A stretch of 64,000 nt of DNA from Voacanga thouarsii (GCA_026120185.1 JANUWF010002425.1:1798001-1862000); one strand, 5' to 3'. Positions 11,868-23,277 are shown, counted from the stretch's first letter. Notes: generated by a model from the sequence alone, not told the origin. Program-made: numbers and translations.

Positions 11868-12190
11868 TTACTCCCCCTGATGAGATGATCCCTTTAAATC
11901 TTTGAACCGATGCATACAGATTTTATATCTCAACTTCTCAAATGTTGCAGTCGGTAAAGTCTTCATGAAAATGTCTACCAGGTTATCACATAACCGAATT
12001 TGTAGCACATCAATTTCACATTTCTTCTGGAGTTCATGAGTAAGAAGAATTTTGGTGAAATATGTTTTGTCCAATCTCTTTTAATATATCCTCCTCGTAA
12101 TTGAGTTATGCAAGCTGCACTGTCTTCATAAAGAGGAGTTCGAATATCTCTTCTAGATGATAATCTACAACTTTCTCGAATATAATATAT
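11868..12190 (-). pseudogene. copia RNase H C-terminal fragment
   Basis: The frames 11975-12193 and 11868-12074 read DSAACITQLRGGYIKRDWTKHISPKF and, after a frameshift, THELQKKCEIDVLQIRLCDNL...FMKTLPTATFEKLRY, split below the 20-residue limit here. This matches the end of copia RNase H (catalytic DNxxA region, KHI, VxxLPTxTFEKL). The first catalytic residues and all upstream pol are missing. RNase H removes the RNA template during reverse transcription, and this fragment is dead. Confidence 0.75.
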
Positions 12191-12198
12191 CACTGATC

Positions 12199-13323
12199 TT
12201 TTTTTTTTTAATGGAAATGTAAATATATTAATATTGATCCAAAAGAATATACATGGATTACTAGTTTATAGTCAAGGAGACTACAAGCTAGTGGTTCTCA
12301 ATACAGTCCGAAAAGGTAGGCACAATATTAGGGTATAAAGTAAAAATAACAGTGCACACATGTGTTTTAATCTTCTTTATAATCTCCAATGGTTGGCATA
12401 CCGCATTCTCAAAAATGGCCTTATTTCCAGCATACCAGATATAGTAGAAAGTGGCTGCCAAGGCAGTAGACTTAGCCTTAGTAAACCACGAAGTACCATG
12501 GTTGGTGCGCCTAAACCACCTAAGACAAGCTTTGGCCGAATCCAAATTATTCATTAAACCAAGCCACCTTTTAACTTCCATCCAAATAGTAGATGAAATT
12601 GAGCATTTGAAAAATAGATGATTAGACGTTTCTGGATGTACCTTACACAAAGGACAGGATAAGTCATCAAGCCTGAACACAAGTGTATCCTTGGTCTTAA
12701 GCCTACCCTTAGCACATAACCAAAGAATGAAAGAGTGTTTGGGTGTCAGTCCCTATTTCCATATAGCATTGGCCCAATACACCATCTGTGCAGTTGATCT
12801 CAGATAGTTATAAGCACGACAGGTGAAAGAATTAGTGCACATGTCCCAAGAATGAAGCAGATCAACCGCACAGTTAATATCTCGTTCATGCTCCAGTATC
12901 ATATCTTTTATTGCTAGCAGTCTACGAAAAAAGGGTGAGTGATCCCTATGAAGGTCAATCTCCCAAATAGATCTACCTTTCAAATAATAGTGTGTCACCT
13001 ATTTGACCCACAAAGAATGTTTCTCCGATTGGATATCCCAAATGATTCTAGACAGTAGCGCTCCATTGAAAGTGTCCAAGTCCCGTAAACCAAGACCACC
13101 CTCGTTTTTCGGGAGACAAATATTCTTCCAGGCAATCAGGGAGTTCTTTGAGTCCCACAAAAAATCCCTAGCCATCCTATCCAACTGATAAATGATAGCC
13201 GTTAGCGTAAGGAGGATAGATAACCAGAAACACTCAACCTCTTGGAGAATAGATTGGATTAGTTGGAGGCGCCCAGCATAAGAGAGAGAACGAGCGCACT
13301 ATCGGCTAATGTATGAACCAATG
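12199..13323 (-). mobile_element. 5'-truncated L1-type LINE (1.1 kb)
   Basis: Minus strand, same family as 6336-9550. The poly(A) tail is the T-run at 12199-12209. 12288-12680 encodes the zf-RVT domain (LSCPLCKVHPETSNHLFFKC, ATFYYIWYAGNKAIFEN). 12753-12998 and 12999-13184 encode the thumb (ARDFLWDSKNSLIAWKN, GGLGLRDLDTFNGALLS). Similarity to the longer LINE ends at about 13323. It abuts the truncated copia on its left and unrelated host DNA on its right, so a deletion probably accompanied the insertion. Confidence 0.87.
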
Positions 13324-13903
13324 CCTTTCCACACTCTCTCATTACGCTTCACTCTATCACTCTCTCTCTCTCTATATCTGTCACCACAATACCTCATCCT
13401 CCTTTCTCTGTCTTTCTTTCCATCAAAGATGGCTTGAAGTCTACTCAGCGGCGGCATTGTGGTTTCAATTCTAGGCCTTAAAAGCTTCGAGACCCCAGTA
13501 TTTAACAGAGGTCCAACCAAATCTACCTCTTCTTCCCTTACTGCTATTGATTTTTTGGTTTGTCTTTGAGGTACATTTTTTAGAGCTAGTCGGCTTCCAT
13601 TCTTCTTGGTAAGGTTGTTGTTAATTCTTGTTGAACTACTTCTTGGGAATTTTATAAGTTTCTCGGAAGTCTTTCTTGATTTTCTTTATTTTTCCCCCTT
13701 CTGTTCTGAGTGCTATATATAGAATAGAGGCAAAATTTCTCAACTGAATGATTTGGAGACAAATTAGCACAAGATGACACAAATCATAGAACTTCAATAG
13801 ACCGCTTGGGATATTTGCAGGTTGTGGAGTAGATAATACTATGTAGAATGCTTTTCTAGTATGGAGTACTATGCATTTGTACTCCACATTCAGAGAATTG
13901 CAG
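13324..13903 (+). other. host DNA upstream of the NAPRT exon, possible decayed first exon
   Basis: A CT-rich tract (13362-13376) resembling a plant 5' leader precedes ATGGCTTGA at 13429. The frame beyond this TGA reads SLLSGGIVVSILGLKSF and stays open to a TGA before ggtaca near 13571. This could be a broken first exon, but I do not recognise it and its link to NAPRT is unproven. The rest is AT-rich with no gene seen. Confidence 0.25.
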
Positions 13904-13995
13904 GATTAGAGGACTGCATAAAATTTGTTGCTCATTTTAAATTTATAGCAGATGAGATTGCTTTTGTCCTAGCATCCTTGCCTCCCTCATGCGAG
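13904..13995 (+). pseudogene. nicotinate phosphoribosyltransferase (NAPRT) exon
   Basis: NAPRT converts nicotinate, PRPP and ATP to nicotinate mononucleotide in the Preiss-Handler NAD pathway. The frame reads GLEDCIKFVAHFKF then IADEIAFVLASLPPSCE, matching the N-terminal part of plant NAPRT. It follows an acceptor-like ttgcag and ends GCGAG directly before GTACA, a plausible donor. That GTACA is also the target site of the copia at 14001, so the donor is now followed by LTR sequence. The next NAPRT exons lie past the copia at 20464 and 20736. No complete NAPRT exists in the window. Confidence 0.75.
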
Positions 13996-14000
13996 GTACA

Positions 14001-14405
14001 TGTTGAAGTTAAGCATCAGAAGATCAAAGACTAGGCAGCAGAAGCTTAAAGACATTGCCAAATCAGCTGCCAAGTCAGCTGCTGTTGTCAAGTCATATGC
14101 CAAGTCACTGATTGAAGCCACATCACATGCCACATCAACTAAATTCAGTTTTGATCCCGGTTGATGCATTCTTGGCACCAAAACATCTTCAGATTAATTG
14201 TTTAATCACAGCTGTTAATTACTGCTAGATGTACTTCAGATTTATTAGTTTTAGTTTTATAGCTTAGTTGAGATCCGAATGCAAAATGTATATATAACAT
14301 TAATGTATTGTTTCTACTTCAATATAGAGAAAACACAGAAGCTTTGTGCTCATTGTCAGTTTCAATCTTTACGGTTATTCCTCTTCAATTTTGCTGTTTT
14401 CTTCA
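14001..14405 (+). repeat. copia 5' LTR (405 bp)
   Basis: TGTTGAAGTTAAGC...TTTTCTTCA. A TATA-like tgtatatataac at about 14286 and the following sequence fit an LTR promoter. It contains short internal repeats of (c)aa(a/g)tcagctgcc. Confidence 0.92.
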
Positions 14406-14417
14406 TGGTATCAGAGA
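14406..14417 (+). promoter_or_regulatory. copia primer-binding site
   Basis: TGGTATCAGAGA immediately follows the 5' LTR, the standard plant copia match to initiator tRNA-Met. Confidence 0.9.
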
Positions 14418-14644
14418 AATATAATGCTTGTGTTGCTCATACTCTGTTGAAGATAAAAGCTGGATTCAGAATCTGCTTTATGCACTTCCTTTGTTTTCTA
14501 TGAGGTAATTTTTGCAACCATGGTATCCGATTGTTTACATATTTTCTGGAGGAGTTGATGTCTAGATTTTCTGGTCGATCGATTGGTGTTTTATACTTTC
14601 TGATTGTTGAGGCTGTGAAGATTGTTCATTCTGTTTAAGCAATT

Positions 14645-17600
14645 ATGGCTAATCAGGAATTTGCTATATCAAGTTCCTTTTATATGCATCCGAATGAAAA
14701 TCCGTCCTTGATTTTCATTGAGCCATCTTTGAATGAGAGGAATTATCATCAATGGTGTAGAGCTATGCGAATGGCTTTGATTTCTAAGAATAAATTAGGT
14801 TTTGTTAATGGTAGCATCAAGGCACCAATTCGAACACATACCTCATATGCAGCTTGGGAGCAATGTAATAACATGGTCCTGTCATGGATTTTGAATTCAA
14901 TATCATCATCTATTGCTCAAAGTGTGATTTGGATGGATAATGCTTATGATGTTTTGACTGATCTTTGTGAACGATTTTCTCAAGGTGATTTATTTAGAAT
15001 TTTAGACCTTCAAGAAGACATTTATAACTTGAAATAAGGTTCATTAACTGTCAATAAGTATTACACAAATCTAAAGACTTTGTGGGAAGAATTGTTGAAC
15101 TTAAGGCCTTTTCCTATTTGTCACTGTGATCCTAAATGCCAATGTCCATCATTGCCTGAGGTCAAGACAAATAATGATGCTGACCTTTTTATCTAGTTCA
15201 TAAAAGGATTGAATGAAGAGTTTAGTGGGATAAAATCTCAGATTTTACTGACAAAGCCATTCCCAACTATAATTCAGGCTTTTTCTATGGTTTCTACTCA
15301 TGAACGGTCCCTTAATTACCATTCTGCACATTATGATAATTTAGTTTCTACAAATCCCCAAGTCTTCTCTGCAAGAAATACTGTGGTTCATTCATCAGCA
15401 CAGAATGGATAGTTTCCCAAACATGAGTTCATATCAAATGTGGTTGGAAATACAAATGGGAAAAATGCACAGAATGCTGGATATCAAGGCTTTAGGAAAG
15501 GGAACAATATGCATAGGAGGATGCAATGTACATTTGTTGCAATGCAGGGGCATACAATAGACAGATATTATAAGAAACATGGATTTCCAGCAAATTACAG
15601 GAACAAAAATAGGAATATGGGGAATCAGGGATTTATGCCTCAAGCCAATGCTGCTGTTGAAAGTAATGTTTTTCAGCGCACATCTGATAGAATAAATTCA
15701 GTATCAGGTTGTTCAACTACCTCAATGGATTCACAGACCTCACAGTTTGTTACTCAAGAACAGTAACAACACTTGTTGAAATTGGTTCAATCACAGCTTG
15801 CTTCATCTTCCAAGACCAATATTGTTTCTGATCATGAACATTCAATTAATCAGGCTACTTTACAACCAAATTTCTCAAATTCATTTTGTCCAGCTCAAGA
15901 TACAGGTATATATTCTTCAGTTTGGATTCTAGATTCAGGGGCAATAGATCACATTTGTTCCTACTTAGATTCTTTCACTGATTATCATCCTGCACAAAAT
16001 GTGTCCATAAAATTACCAACTGGAGATATAGTACATGTTTCACACATAGGCACAGTACAATTAAGTTCTTCTATGGTTTTGGAACAAGTCCTTTTTATTC
16101 CTAAATTTTCTTTCAATCTGATATCTGTTAGTAGACTTCTTCAACAACTAAAGTGTGTTATAACCTTCAAAAATAACTCTTGTTTTATTCAGGATCCACA
16201 TCATGGTTGGATGATTGGATCAGCTAATCTATCTGGAGGCCTCTTTCATCTTGATCCATACCAGCTTGCATTTCTTGTGAATTCAATCTATGATATCACC
16301 AATGGTGAATCCTATAATAAAACACTGTTATGGCATTTTAGGCTAGGTCATTTGTCTACAAAACAGTTGAGTGAAGTGAAAAAGATTGTTCCCTCTGTTG
16401 TTTTACCTGCTATTGATACTTTCTGTCCAATTTGTCTATTAGCAAAGCAACACAAATCTCCTTTTTCTTTACATCAAGGAGCTGTAGAATTGTCTTTGAT
16501 TTGATTCATATGGACATTTGGGGATCTTTTAACATCAGTACTATTCATGGTCGCAAATATTTTTTAACTATAGTTGATTATTTTAGTAGGTTTACTTGGG
16601 TTTTTCTGTTGAAACAGAAGTCTGAAGTTAGACCTTTAATTCAACATTTCATTGCTTATGTTAACACTCAATTTCACAAGAAAGTTAAGACCTTAAGATC
16701 AGACAATGGTCTTGAGTTTCAACTTGCTAATTTTTATCATTTAAATGGCATTATTCATCCAACATCATGCCCTTATACACATGAACAGAATGGAATTGTA
16801 GAAAGAAAACACCAGCACATTCTTAGTATTGCTAGAACATTTAGGTTTCAATCTCAAATACCTCTTGCATATTGGGGTTATTGTGTTCAACGTGTTGTAT
16901 ATCTTATAAATCTTACTCCTACTCCTGTGTTGAATTAACAAACTCCATTTGAAAGATTGTATCATAAAACTCCAGATTATAGCAGTCTCAAGGTTTTTGG
17001 TAGTTTGGCCTATGCTTGTGTTCAATTGCCACACAAAAGCAAATTTGATTCTAGAAGTAAACCATGTGTTTCTCTTGGTTATTCCTCCTCCACAAAATGT
17101 TTCCTGTTATTAGACTTCTCTTCTAGAGAAATTTTTCTATCCAGAAATGTACATTTCATAGAATATTACTTCCCATTTGTTCATCAACATACTTTATCCA
17201 ATCCAAATTTGAGTAAACATGTACTGCCTTTACCTTATAATACCTCAGTTCATATGCCTCATATTTCTCATCAACAAAATTCATATTTGCCTTGCAATTC
17301 TAACTCTGAAATTCCTCTTAGAAGATCTACTAGAGCTATCATCAAACCTGCTCATTTCTCTGATTATGTTTGCTCTAAACTACACAGAATCACCATTCCA
17401 CTTTCCCTTCCTCCTTCATTGCATCTTCAGCTTTTCTATGTAATGTTAACCATCATTCTGAACCTAAACATTACTTTGAGGCTGTGAAATCCAAATAGTG
17501 GTGTGAAGTAATGAGATATGAAATCACTGCTTTAGAGGAAAACAAAGCATGGCAGTTAGTTCCTTTACCTCTTGGGAAGCAAACTGTTGATTGTAAATGG

Positions 17601-18983
17601 TTATATAGAATCCAATATAAGGCTGATGGATCAGTTGATAAATATAAGGCAAGACTTGTTGCAAAAGGGTACACACAACAATAGGGCATTGATTTCTTGG
17701 ACACATTTTCACCAGTTGTGAAGATTACAACTATTAGGTTGATGTTGGCTCTTGCTGCAAAATCTAAATGGTACATTCATCAATTAAATGTAAACAATGC
17801 CTTTTTGCATAGTGACTTGTTTGAAGAAGTCTAAATGGATTTGCCTCCAGGATTTGTTATTGCAGATAGTTCTTTAGTTTGTAAACTTGACAAATCATTA
17901 TATGGTCTAAAACAGGCTAGTAGGCAATGGAATGCAAAACTCACTGCCTACTTGATATCACTTGAATTTTGTTAGTCAAAGAATGACTATAGTCTATTTT
18001 TCAAAAGAACTACTAACTTGTTTATTGCTATCTTGGTATATGTTGAGGATATTCTTGTTTTGAGCCCTCAACTTGAAGCTGCTACTGAAGTTAAAAATCA
18101 GTTGCATCATCAATTTAAAATCAAAGATTTGGGAGATCTTCACTATTTTCTTGGTTTTGAAATCCATAAAGATTCAGCTGGTATTGTTTTATCTCAGCAA
18201 AAATATGTCTTGGATATGCTCAGAACACATGGTTACATTGGATGTAAACCAGTGTCTACTCCTTTAGATGGTAAGATCAAATTAGCTGTTGGAGATTCAG
18301 AGCTTTTCATTGATGTTTCCCTATATAGAAGTCTTGTTGGGAAATTGTTACCGTCCGGATATTGCCTTTGCAATTCAGCAGCTTAGTCAATTTCTCACAG
18401 CTCCAACAGTCTTGCATATGCAAGCTGTTTATAGACTTCTTAGATATTTAAAGGGTACTGTTGACTTTGGATTACACTTTTCAGTTGACAATTCATTTCC
18501 TTTGCAAGTTTATGCTGATTCAGATTAGGCTGGCTATATAGATTCTCGAAGATCTATCACTGGTTATTGCATTTATTTTGGTTTTGCACTTGTATCCTGG
18601 AAATCTAAGAAGCAATCAGTAGTGGCTAGAAGTTCAGCTGAGGCAGAGTATAGAGCTTTGGCTCAATCTGTTTGTGAGTTGCAGTGGGTTATACATTTCT
18701 TTCATGAACTTAGTTTCACTTGTGCTTTACCTGTTCCTTTGTTTTGTGATAACAGAAGTGCTATATACTTGGTTGAAAATCCTGTGTTTCATGAACGAAC
18801 TGAGCATATAGAGCTAGAATGCTATTTTGTTCGAGATCAGTATCAAGCTGGTTGCATTAAGCCATTACCAGTATCATCTGCTCAACAATTAGCAGACATC
18901 TTTACAAAGGCATTAGCTCCTGGTCCTTTTTCTCTCCTACTATCTTATTTAGGGGTTCTTTCTGCATCCAACTTGAGGGGGGA
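14645..18983 (+). pseudogene. copia gag-pol polyprotein, broken by stops and frameshifts
   Basis: Gag starts at 14645 (MANQEFAISSSFYMHPNENP) with the motif YHQWCRAMRMALISKNKLGF. A degenerate zinc-knuckle region lies near 15525-15600. Protease LDSGAIDHIC is near 15930. The pre-integrase LWHFRLGHLS is near 16330, with an integrase core at 16500-16900 (VDYFSRFTWVFLL, SDNGLEF, EQNGIVERKHQ). RT spans about 17500-18100 and RNase H about 18520-18930 (SSAEAEYRAL, DNRSA). The RT active site reads YVED at about 18040, where YVDD is expected. Stops occur near 15037, 15195, 15410, 15766, 16936, 17692, 17833, 17977 and 18526. Most replace Gln or Trp codons. Frameshifts occur near 16490 and 18345. Confidence 0.93.
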
Positions 18984-19388
18984 TGTTGAAGTTAAGCATC
19001 AGAAGATCAAGGCTAGGCAACAGAAGCTTAAAGACGTTACCAAATCGGCTGCCAAATCAGCTGCTATTGTCAAGTCATATGCCAAGTCACTGATTGAAGC
19101 CACATCACATGCCACATCAACTAAATTCAGTTTTGATCCCGGTTGATGCATTCTCAGTGCCAAAACATCTTTAGATTAATTGTTGAATCACAGCTGTTAA
19201 TTATTGTTAGATGTACTTCAGATTTTATTAGTTTTAATTTTATAGAGTAGTTGAGATCCGAATGCAAAATGTATATATAACATTGATGTATTGTTTCTTC
19301 TTCAATATAGAGAAAACACAGAAGCTTTATGCTCAATGTTAGTTTCAATCTTTATGGTTATTCCTCTTCAATTCTGTTGTTTTCTTCA
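18984..19388 (+). repeat. copia 3' LTR (405 bp)
   Basis: Matches 14001-14405 end to end. It is preceded by a purine-rich tract (gagggggga, 18975-18983) and followed by the TSD GTACA. The last pol frame runs on into the LTR to a stop at 19146. Confidence 0.92.
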
Positions 19389-19393
19389 GTACA

Positions 19394-20435
19394 CGTGTTT
19401 GTTGGCTACTATATTGAATAAGTAGGAATTTAGGTTCCATTTAAAAAGCAGAGAAGTAATGCCTGAAATTATTAACACGAAAATATCTCAACGATAAATG
19501 GGATTTGTGTTCCTATCTCCCAAACAATTCCCTATTGAATCAGTAGATGGATAAATAGGCACATTTCTAAACACTCTCAACAACCTTTATATACAAAGTA
19601 TTTAATTTGCATCAATTTTGTTTTGTGGCGTTATAAACAAATAGGTGTCTTGTGCCTATAGTTTGATTTGAACCTGCCAATTCATTGTGAAGCTGGACTT
19701 CACTAATTCTTCTAAATCGCAGAGACCTTGGTATGATATTGGCAACTCAAGATTTCTGTACAAATATATAAGTTCTCATACAAAGTTATATTGGTATGGG
19801 ATTACCTAAAAAGGATGTGCAAATATGTCATCTTTGACGTAGTTGGTGATTCCTAAAGTATCTGATGTCATTGAAATTTTAGACTATAAGCATTAAGGTT
19901 TTCATCAAAGGGCTTAAGACTGAGAACTTTTGGCTCCTCATAGAGTTCCATGGGATCTAAGTGCAAAGTTTATGTGGTTTTCTTATGTCTTGATTTTATC
20001 TCCCAGGTACACCAGGCTTGTGTTACCTGCCTATATTATATTTTGTTCAAACATCATTTCAACAATTTGTCCTAACCTAGACTTCTTTGCAAGCCTTAGA
20101 ATGTTTGTATGATGCGTTGGACTAGTAGTCTACCTATCGTTGAAAAGGTTTTGGGAGCAACTCTATTGGTAGTTTCTACCTAGAGTGAGACTTGAGTCTA
20201 GGATGAGCCTTGAAAAAATATGTGTTGTATTAAAGGTGATAGATAATGTTTCAATGACCTAAAAGATTTTGGATAAAGTATTGTTGGCTCACAGGCTTAA
20301 GCATTTTGGGCCATTGGTGTTTTTCAAAATAGGTTTTGTGCTAACATTCTCTCTAGGTGTAATATTCAACTCTTAGTTATAAATGCTTTGATTAATTGTA
20401 ATATAATTCTCTGGGTTTCACAGCATGCATGATCT
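19394..20435 (+). other. NAPRT intron remnant / host DNA, no gene recognised
   Basis: This lies between the copia and the tandem duplication. It holds only short frames. By position it should be the continuation of the NAPRT intron interrupted at 13996, perhaps with an old unrecognisable transposon piece. Confidence 0.4.
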
Positions 20436-20463
20436 GGTTTACTAAGTGATTCTTTAATTGCTA

Positions 20464-20875
20464 TGTGTGATGGAATCTGAGATCCCTTCTTTGACTATCT
20501 TCGGGGAATTGATTGTTCTCATCTTGAAATATATACCATCTTTGAAGGATCTATTGTCTTTGCAAATGTACCATTGATGAGGATCGAAGGCCAATTATTG
20601 TGAGTACATAAAACTGACCTATTTTTCTAAGAATATCCTTATCATGGGAATTATTTTTCTTTTGATTGCAATCAAAGCTCAAAAAAATTTCCTATTTTAT
20701 CACATTCTTAGTGATGATTTTACTTGTAAATGAAGGTAGTCCAACTACTAGAAACTCCAACTGTCAATCTTATTAACTACACTTCATTGGTTGCTACAAA
20801 TATGCTGCCCAACACCAATTTGTTGCTAGCAAGTCTAAACTTATTCTTGAGTTTAGGCTAAGGCGGGCATAGAGA
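20464..20875 (+). pseudogene. NAPRT exons, copy A
   Basis: Two exon-like blocks. The first (20464-20597) corresponds to the stretch clearer in copy B as GIWDPFFDYLRGIDC. The second (20736-20875) starts after a tgaag acceptor and reads VVQLLETPTVNLINYTSLV, followed after a one-base shift by QFVASKSKLILEFRLRRA and then TAG. These match the central part of plant NAPRT, the nicotinate salvage enzyme. The acceptor AG found in copy B before the first block is TA here, and a frameshift and stop follow. Everything C-terminal, including the catalytic core beyond the RRA motif, is absent. Confidence 0.72.
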
Positions 20876-20879
20876 CAAC

Positions 20880-21134
20880 ATGGGATATTTGAAGATTGTG
20901 TATAATGCCATAATGCAATTAATGGTCAGAGAAAATGTTTTCAAGTCATTTGCATCGCTCAAAGAAGCTGGGCGAGCATGGATGTCTTATAAAAATGCAA
21001 ACAAAGATGCTCCAAGCACAACAAGCCAAAAGGACTCCAATGAGGTGTCTTCTTCAAATGCTAAATATCCTAATCCATATTTTGATCTAGTTCTAGCACC
21101 GCAGTCCTCTCTTTATTGGTTGAAAAGGGAATGA
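20880..21134 (+). other. unrecognised 84-codon C-terminal ORF, copy A
   Basis: It directly follows the NAPRT-like RRA-stop. The translation has a hydrophilic C-terminal character: FKSFASLKEAGRAWMSYKNA, a Ser/Asn-rich linker, then PNPYFD and APQSSLYWLKRE. It ends at a TGA and is conserved almost unchanged in copy B. It does not look like NAPRT and I cannot name it. It may be the last exon of another gene fused onto the NAPRT remnant. Confidence 0.35.
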
Positions 21135-21662
21135 CATTGTTTGCTTAGGTGGAAGTTGTACAAAGTTGAATTTTAATTAAAATATTGCTTAGATGTGCGT
21201 TTGCAATGATTTAATTCATTGTACTACTTTATTTGTATAGAGACAAGTTGTGTGACTCCAATATTCGAAACTTTGTATATCTATTAAGAATTTGTTACTT
21301 TTTGAAACTTCATGCTTCATATTCGAAACTCCATGGCTATTCTAAATCTGGTACATGAAAAACTTAGAATATGTTACTTTTACATCTTCATCTTGTAATA
21401 CCATATCCTATATGCCAGCAACATTAGCATTACATACAGGCTAACACAGGCAATATCACACTCGTTTCAAAGTAAGTCGAAATCATTGTCAGTCCATCAT
21501 TTCAAGCCACAAAATCATCTACAAGAGCAAAAACTCCATATAATCCCATGCCATACTTAGGTAAAAAGTAACATAAGGAAATAATGCATAGAAGCAAAAC
21601 TGAAAAAATAGTTTGTATTACTCTAATTTCAAAAGTTTGTGCAAGCCTTCTTAATTCTATAC

Positions 21663-21998
21663 TCAACCAAATGTTGCATCAACTATGCAAACTACAACAC
21701 AAATGCTAAATTTAGCACATCCAAATCCAAACACAAAATGTATTGTTCCTAACAAACTTATATGCTTGAAATTCAAAAAATTGTAGTTAAATACATTTTT
21801 AATCCGTGGCTTCTTCTGTGTTGCTGGATCATCATGCTCATGACTGTTCTTTTCACCCTCATCATCATTATCATTTTTTGTCTTGTTAACTTTCCCATTC
21901 TGATATGGATTTCTAGCCTGCAAATTCCTTTGACCGCCTTTTGCATTTTCGTGACCCTTGTCTTGGTCCCTTAACTGCCCAAAAAGTCCTGCTTCCAT
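21663..21998 (-). other. unrecognised charged exon-like ORF, copy A
   Basis: Minus-strand frame rich in Asp/Glu/Lys/His (NDNDDEGEKNSHEHDDPATQ), followed by KKPRIKNVF and a hydrophobic tail. An acceptor-like gaagCAG lies at its upstream end. It is duplicated at 38164-38490, where the frame is shorter. It is convergent to the NAPRT remnant. No family recognised; it may be the last exon of a minus-strand transcript starting near 34770. Confidence 0.3.
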
Positions 21999-22157
21999 AC
22001 AATAAGATGTACGTTACTACACTAACACTCCGAATGTCTGCTTTAATGCTATAGGATCTATGAAGTACTTCAGGTGCAACATAATATGCACTGCTGACAA
22101 TGTCATTGAGACATTGCTCTGTAAATGCATAGAAGCAGACACTACAAGAAAACAGAG

Positions 22158-22616
22158 AATTAGCGAGGGAAATTAGCGAGGGAATTTTCCCTCGCTATAT
22201 CTGCGAGGGATTAGAGAGGGACAGATGACAGATTGACTTTCCGTCGCTAATCCCTAGTTGATTAGCGACGAATCAGCGTTAACTATAATCCCTTTCAAAT
22301 TAGCGATGGACAAAGATATCCCATTCTAATCCGTCGCTAATTTGATAGGGATTAGCGACGGATATTTTATTTTTACTTAATATTCGTGGTAAATTTTTAG
22401 CTTCGGATTTTCGATGTTACCGAAGCTATTCCCTTGCTAATTTGCGAGGGAATAGAGGCGGAATTATCCATCGCAAATCCCAGCAGTGATTTGCGACGAA
22501 TTGGAGTTTATTTAGCGAGGGATATTAAATATTCCTCGCTAATCCGTCGCTGATTGTTTCCTTCACTAATCCCTCGCTAATTTCCAAGGGATTTGCGAGG
22601 GATTCTCCATTTTGTG
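22158..22616. repeat. CACTA 5' subterminal repeat array, block 1
   Basis: Many copies in both orientations of ATTAGCGAGGGA / ATTAGCGACGGA and reverse complements (TCCCTCGCTAAT). In En/Spm elements such subterminal repeats bind TNPA and are needed for excision. Confidence 0.9.
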
Positions 22617-22866
22617 AATACTCAAATTTTTTCCTCACGATACTTTTGTGTGTGGTAAATTTTTTTATGTAATATCCTTATGAATACTTAATTCTTTATT
22701 ATTTGTTTAATTATAACCAATGTATTTACATTCAATACATATGTAATTACCATCAGCAAGTTAAGAAGTATAGATTATGATTAAATGATATGCATACATT
22801 ATACCTCTGTACAAGCTCGTCATGTGTAGTATATATATAATTCATTTATCACTTTATATGCATATA

Positions 22867-22867
<1 letters not shown>

Positions 22868-22902
<35 letters not shown>
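22868..22902. repeat. (AT)n microsatellite inside the CACTA 5' end
   Basis: An uninterrupted AT dinucleotide run in the AT-rich spacer that separates the two 5' subterminal blocks. Confidence 0.9.
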
Positions 22903-22905
<3 letters not shown>

Positions 22906-23277
22906 ATGCATCGATCATGCATACGGTCGTCGATCGATGTATAATTATGCAAATACGAACACACATTTAATAACTATAAGAGTTTACGTATGCACTCGGA
23001 GTTTTATATATTACGTTTTATTACATTTGATTAGCATAATAAATACAATTTTGAGATATGAAAACACATCAATACTAATTAAACTTTTTATATATATATT
23101 AGTAAGCGTAACATGATCAATGTTAATTAAATCTAAACAAACACCATGATGATTATTTAGAATTATTCATTGGCGAAATATTTCATACTTTTAATCCGTA
23201 AGTAAGTCGGAAGTAGCTAAGTGTTGCTAGAAATAAATATTTTTTCTTAGTAGAGTACTGAAAAAAGTGAGGAAAAT

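Larger units (their letters stand above)
11441..12190 (-). mobile_element. 3' end of a second Ty1/copia element (RNase H tail plus LTR)
   Basis: Minus strand: an RNase H C-terminal remnant (12190 down to 11868), a purine-rich tract (AATGAGGAG just right of 11746) and a putative LTR at 11441-11746. The element is cut on its 5' side at about 12190, where LINE sequence begins. Confidence 0.7.
14001..19388 (+). mobile_element. complete Ty1/copia retrotransposon, 5.4 kb, decayed
   Basis: Two 405-bp LTRs (14001-14405 and 18984-19388) flank gag-pol in the order gag, PR, IN, RT, RNase H. The target-site duplication GTACA is present at 13996-14000 and 19389-19393. The PBS TGGTATCAGAG and a purine tract lie in the expected places. 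The LTRs differ by roughly 5-6 % by eye, so the insertion is not recent. It sits in a NAPRT intron at the splice donor. Confidence 0.95.

Noticed and set aside
13299..13520. Arg/Glu-rich minus-strand ORF (KDRERRMRY, RYRERESDRVKRNERV)
   Set aside because: Antisense of a CT-rich tract; low complexity, no support.
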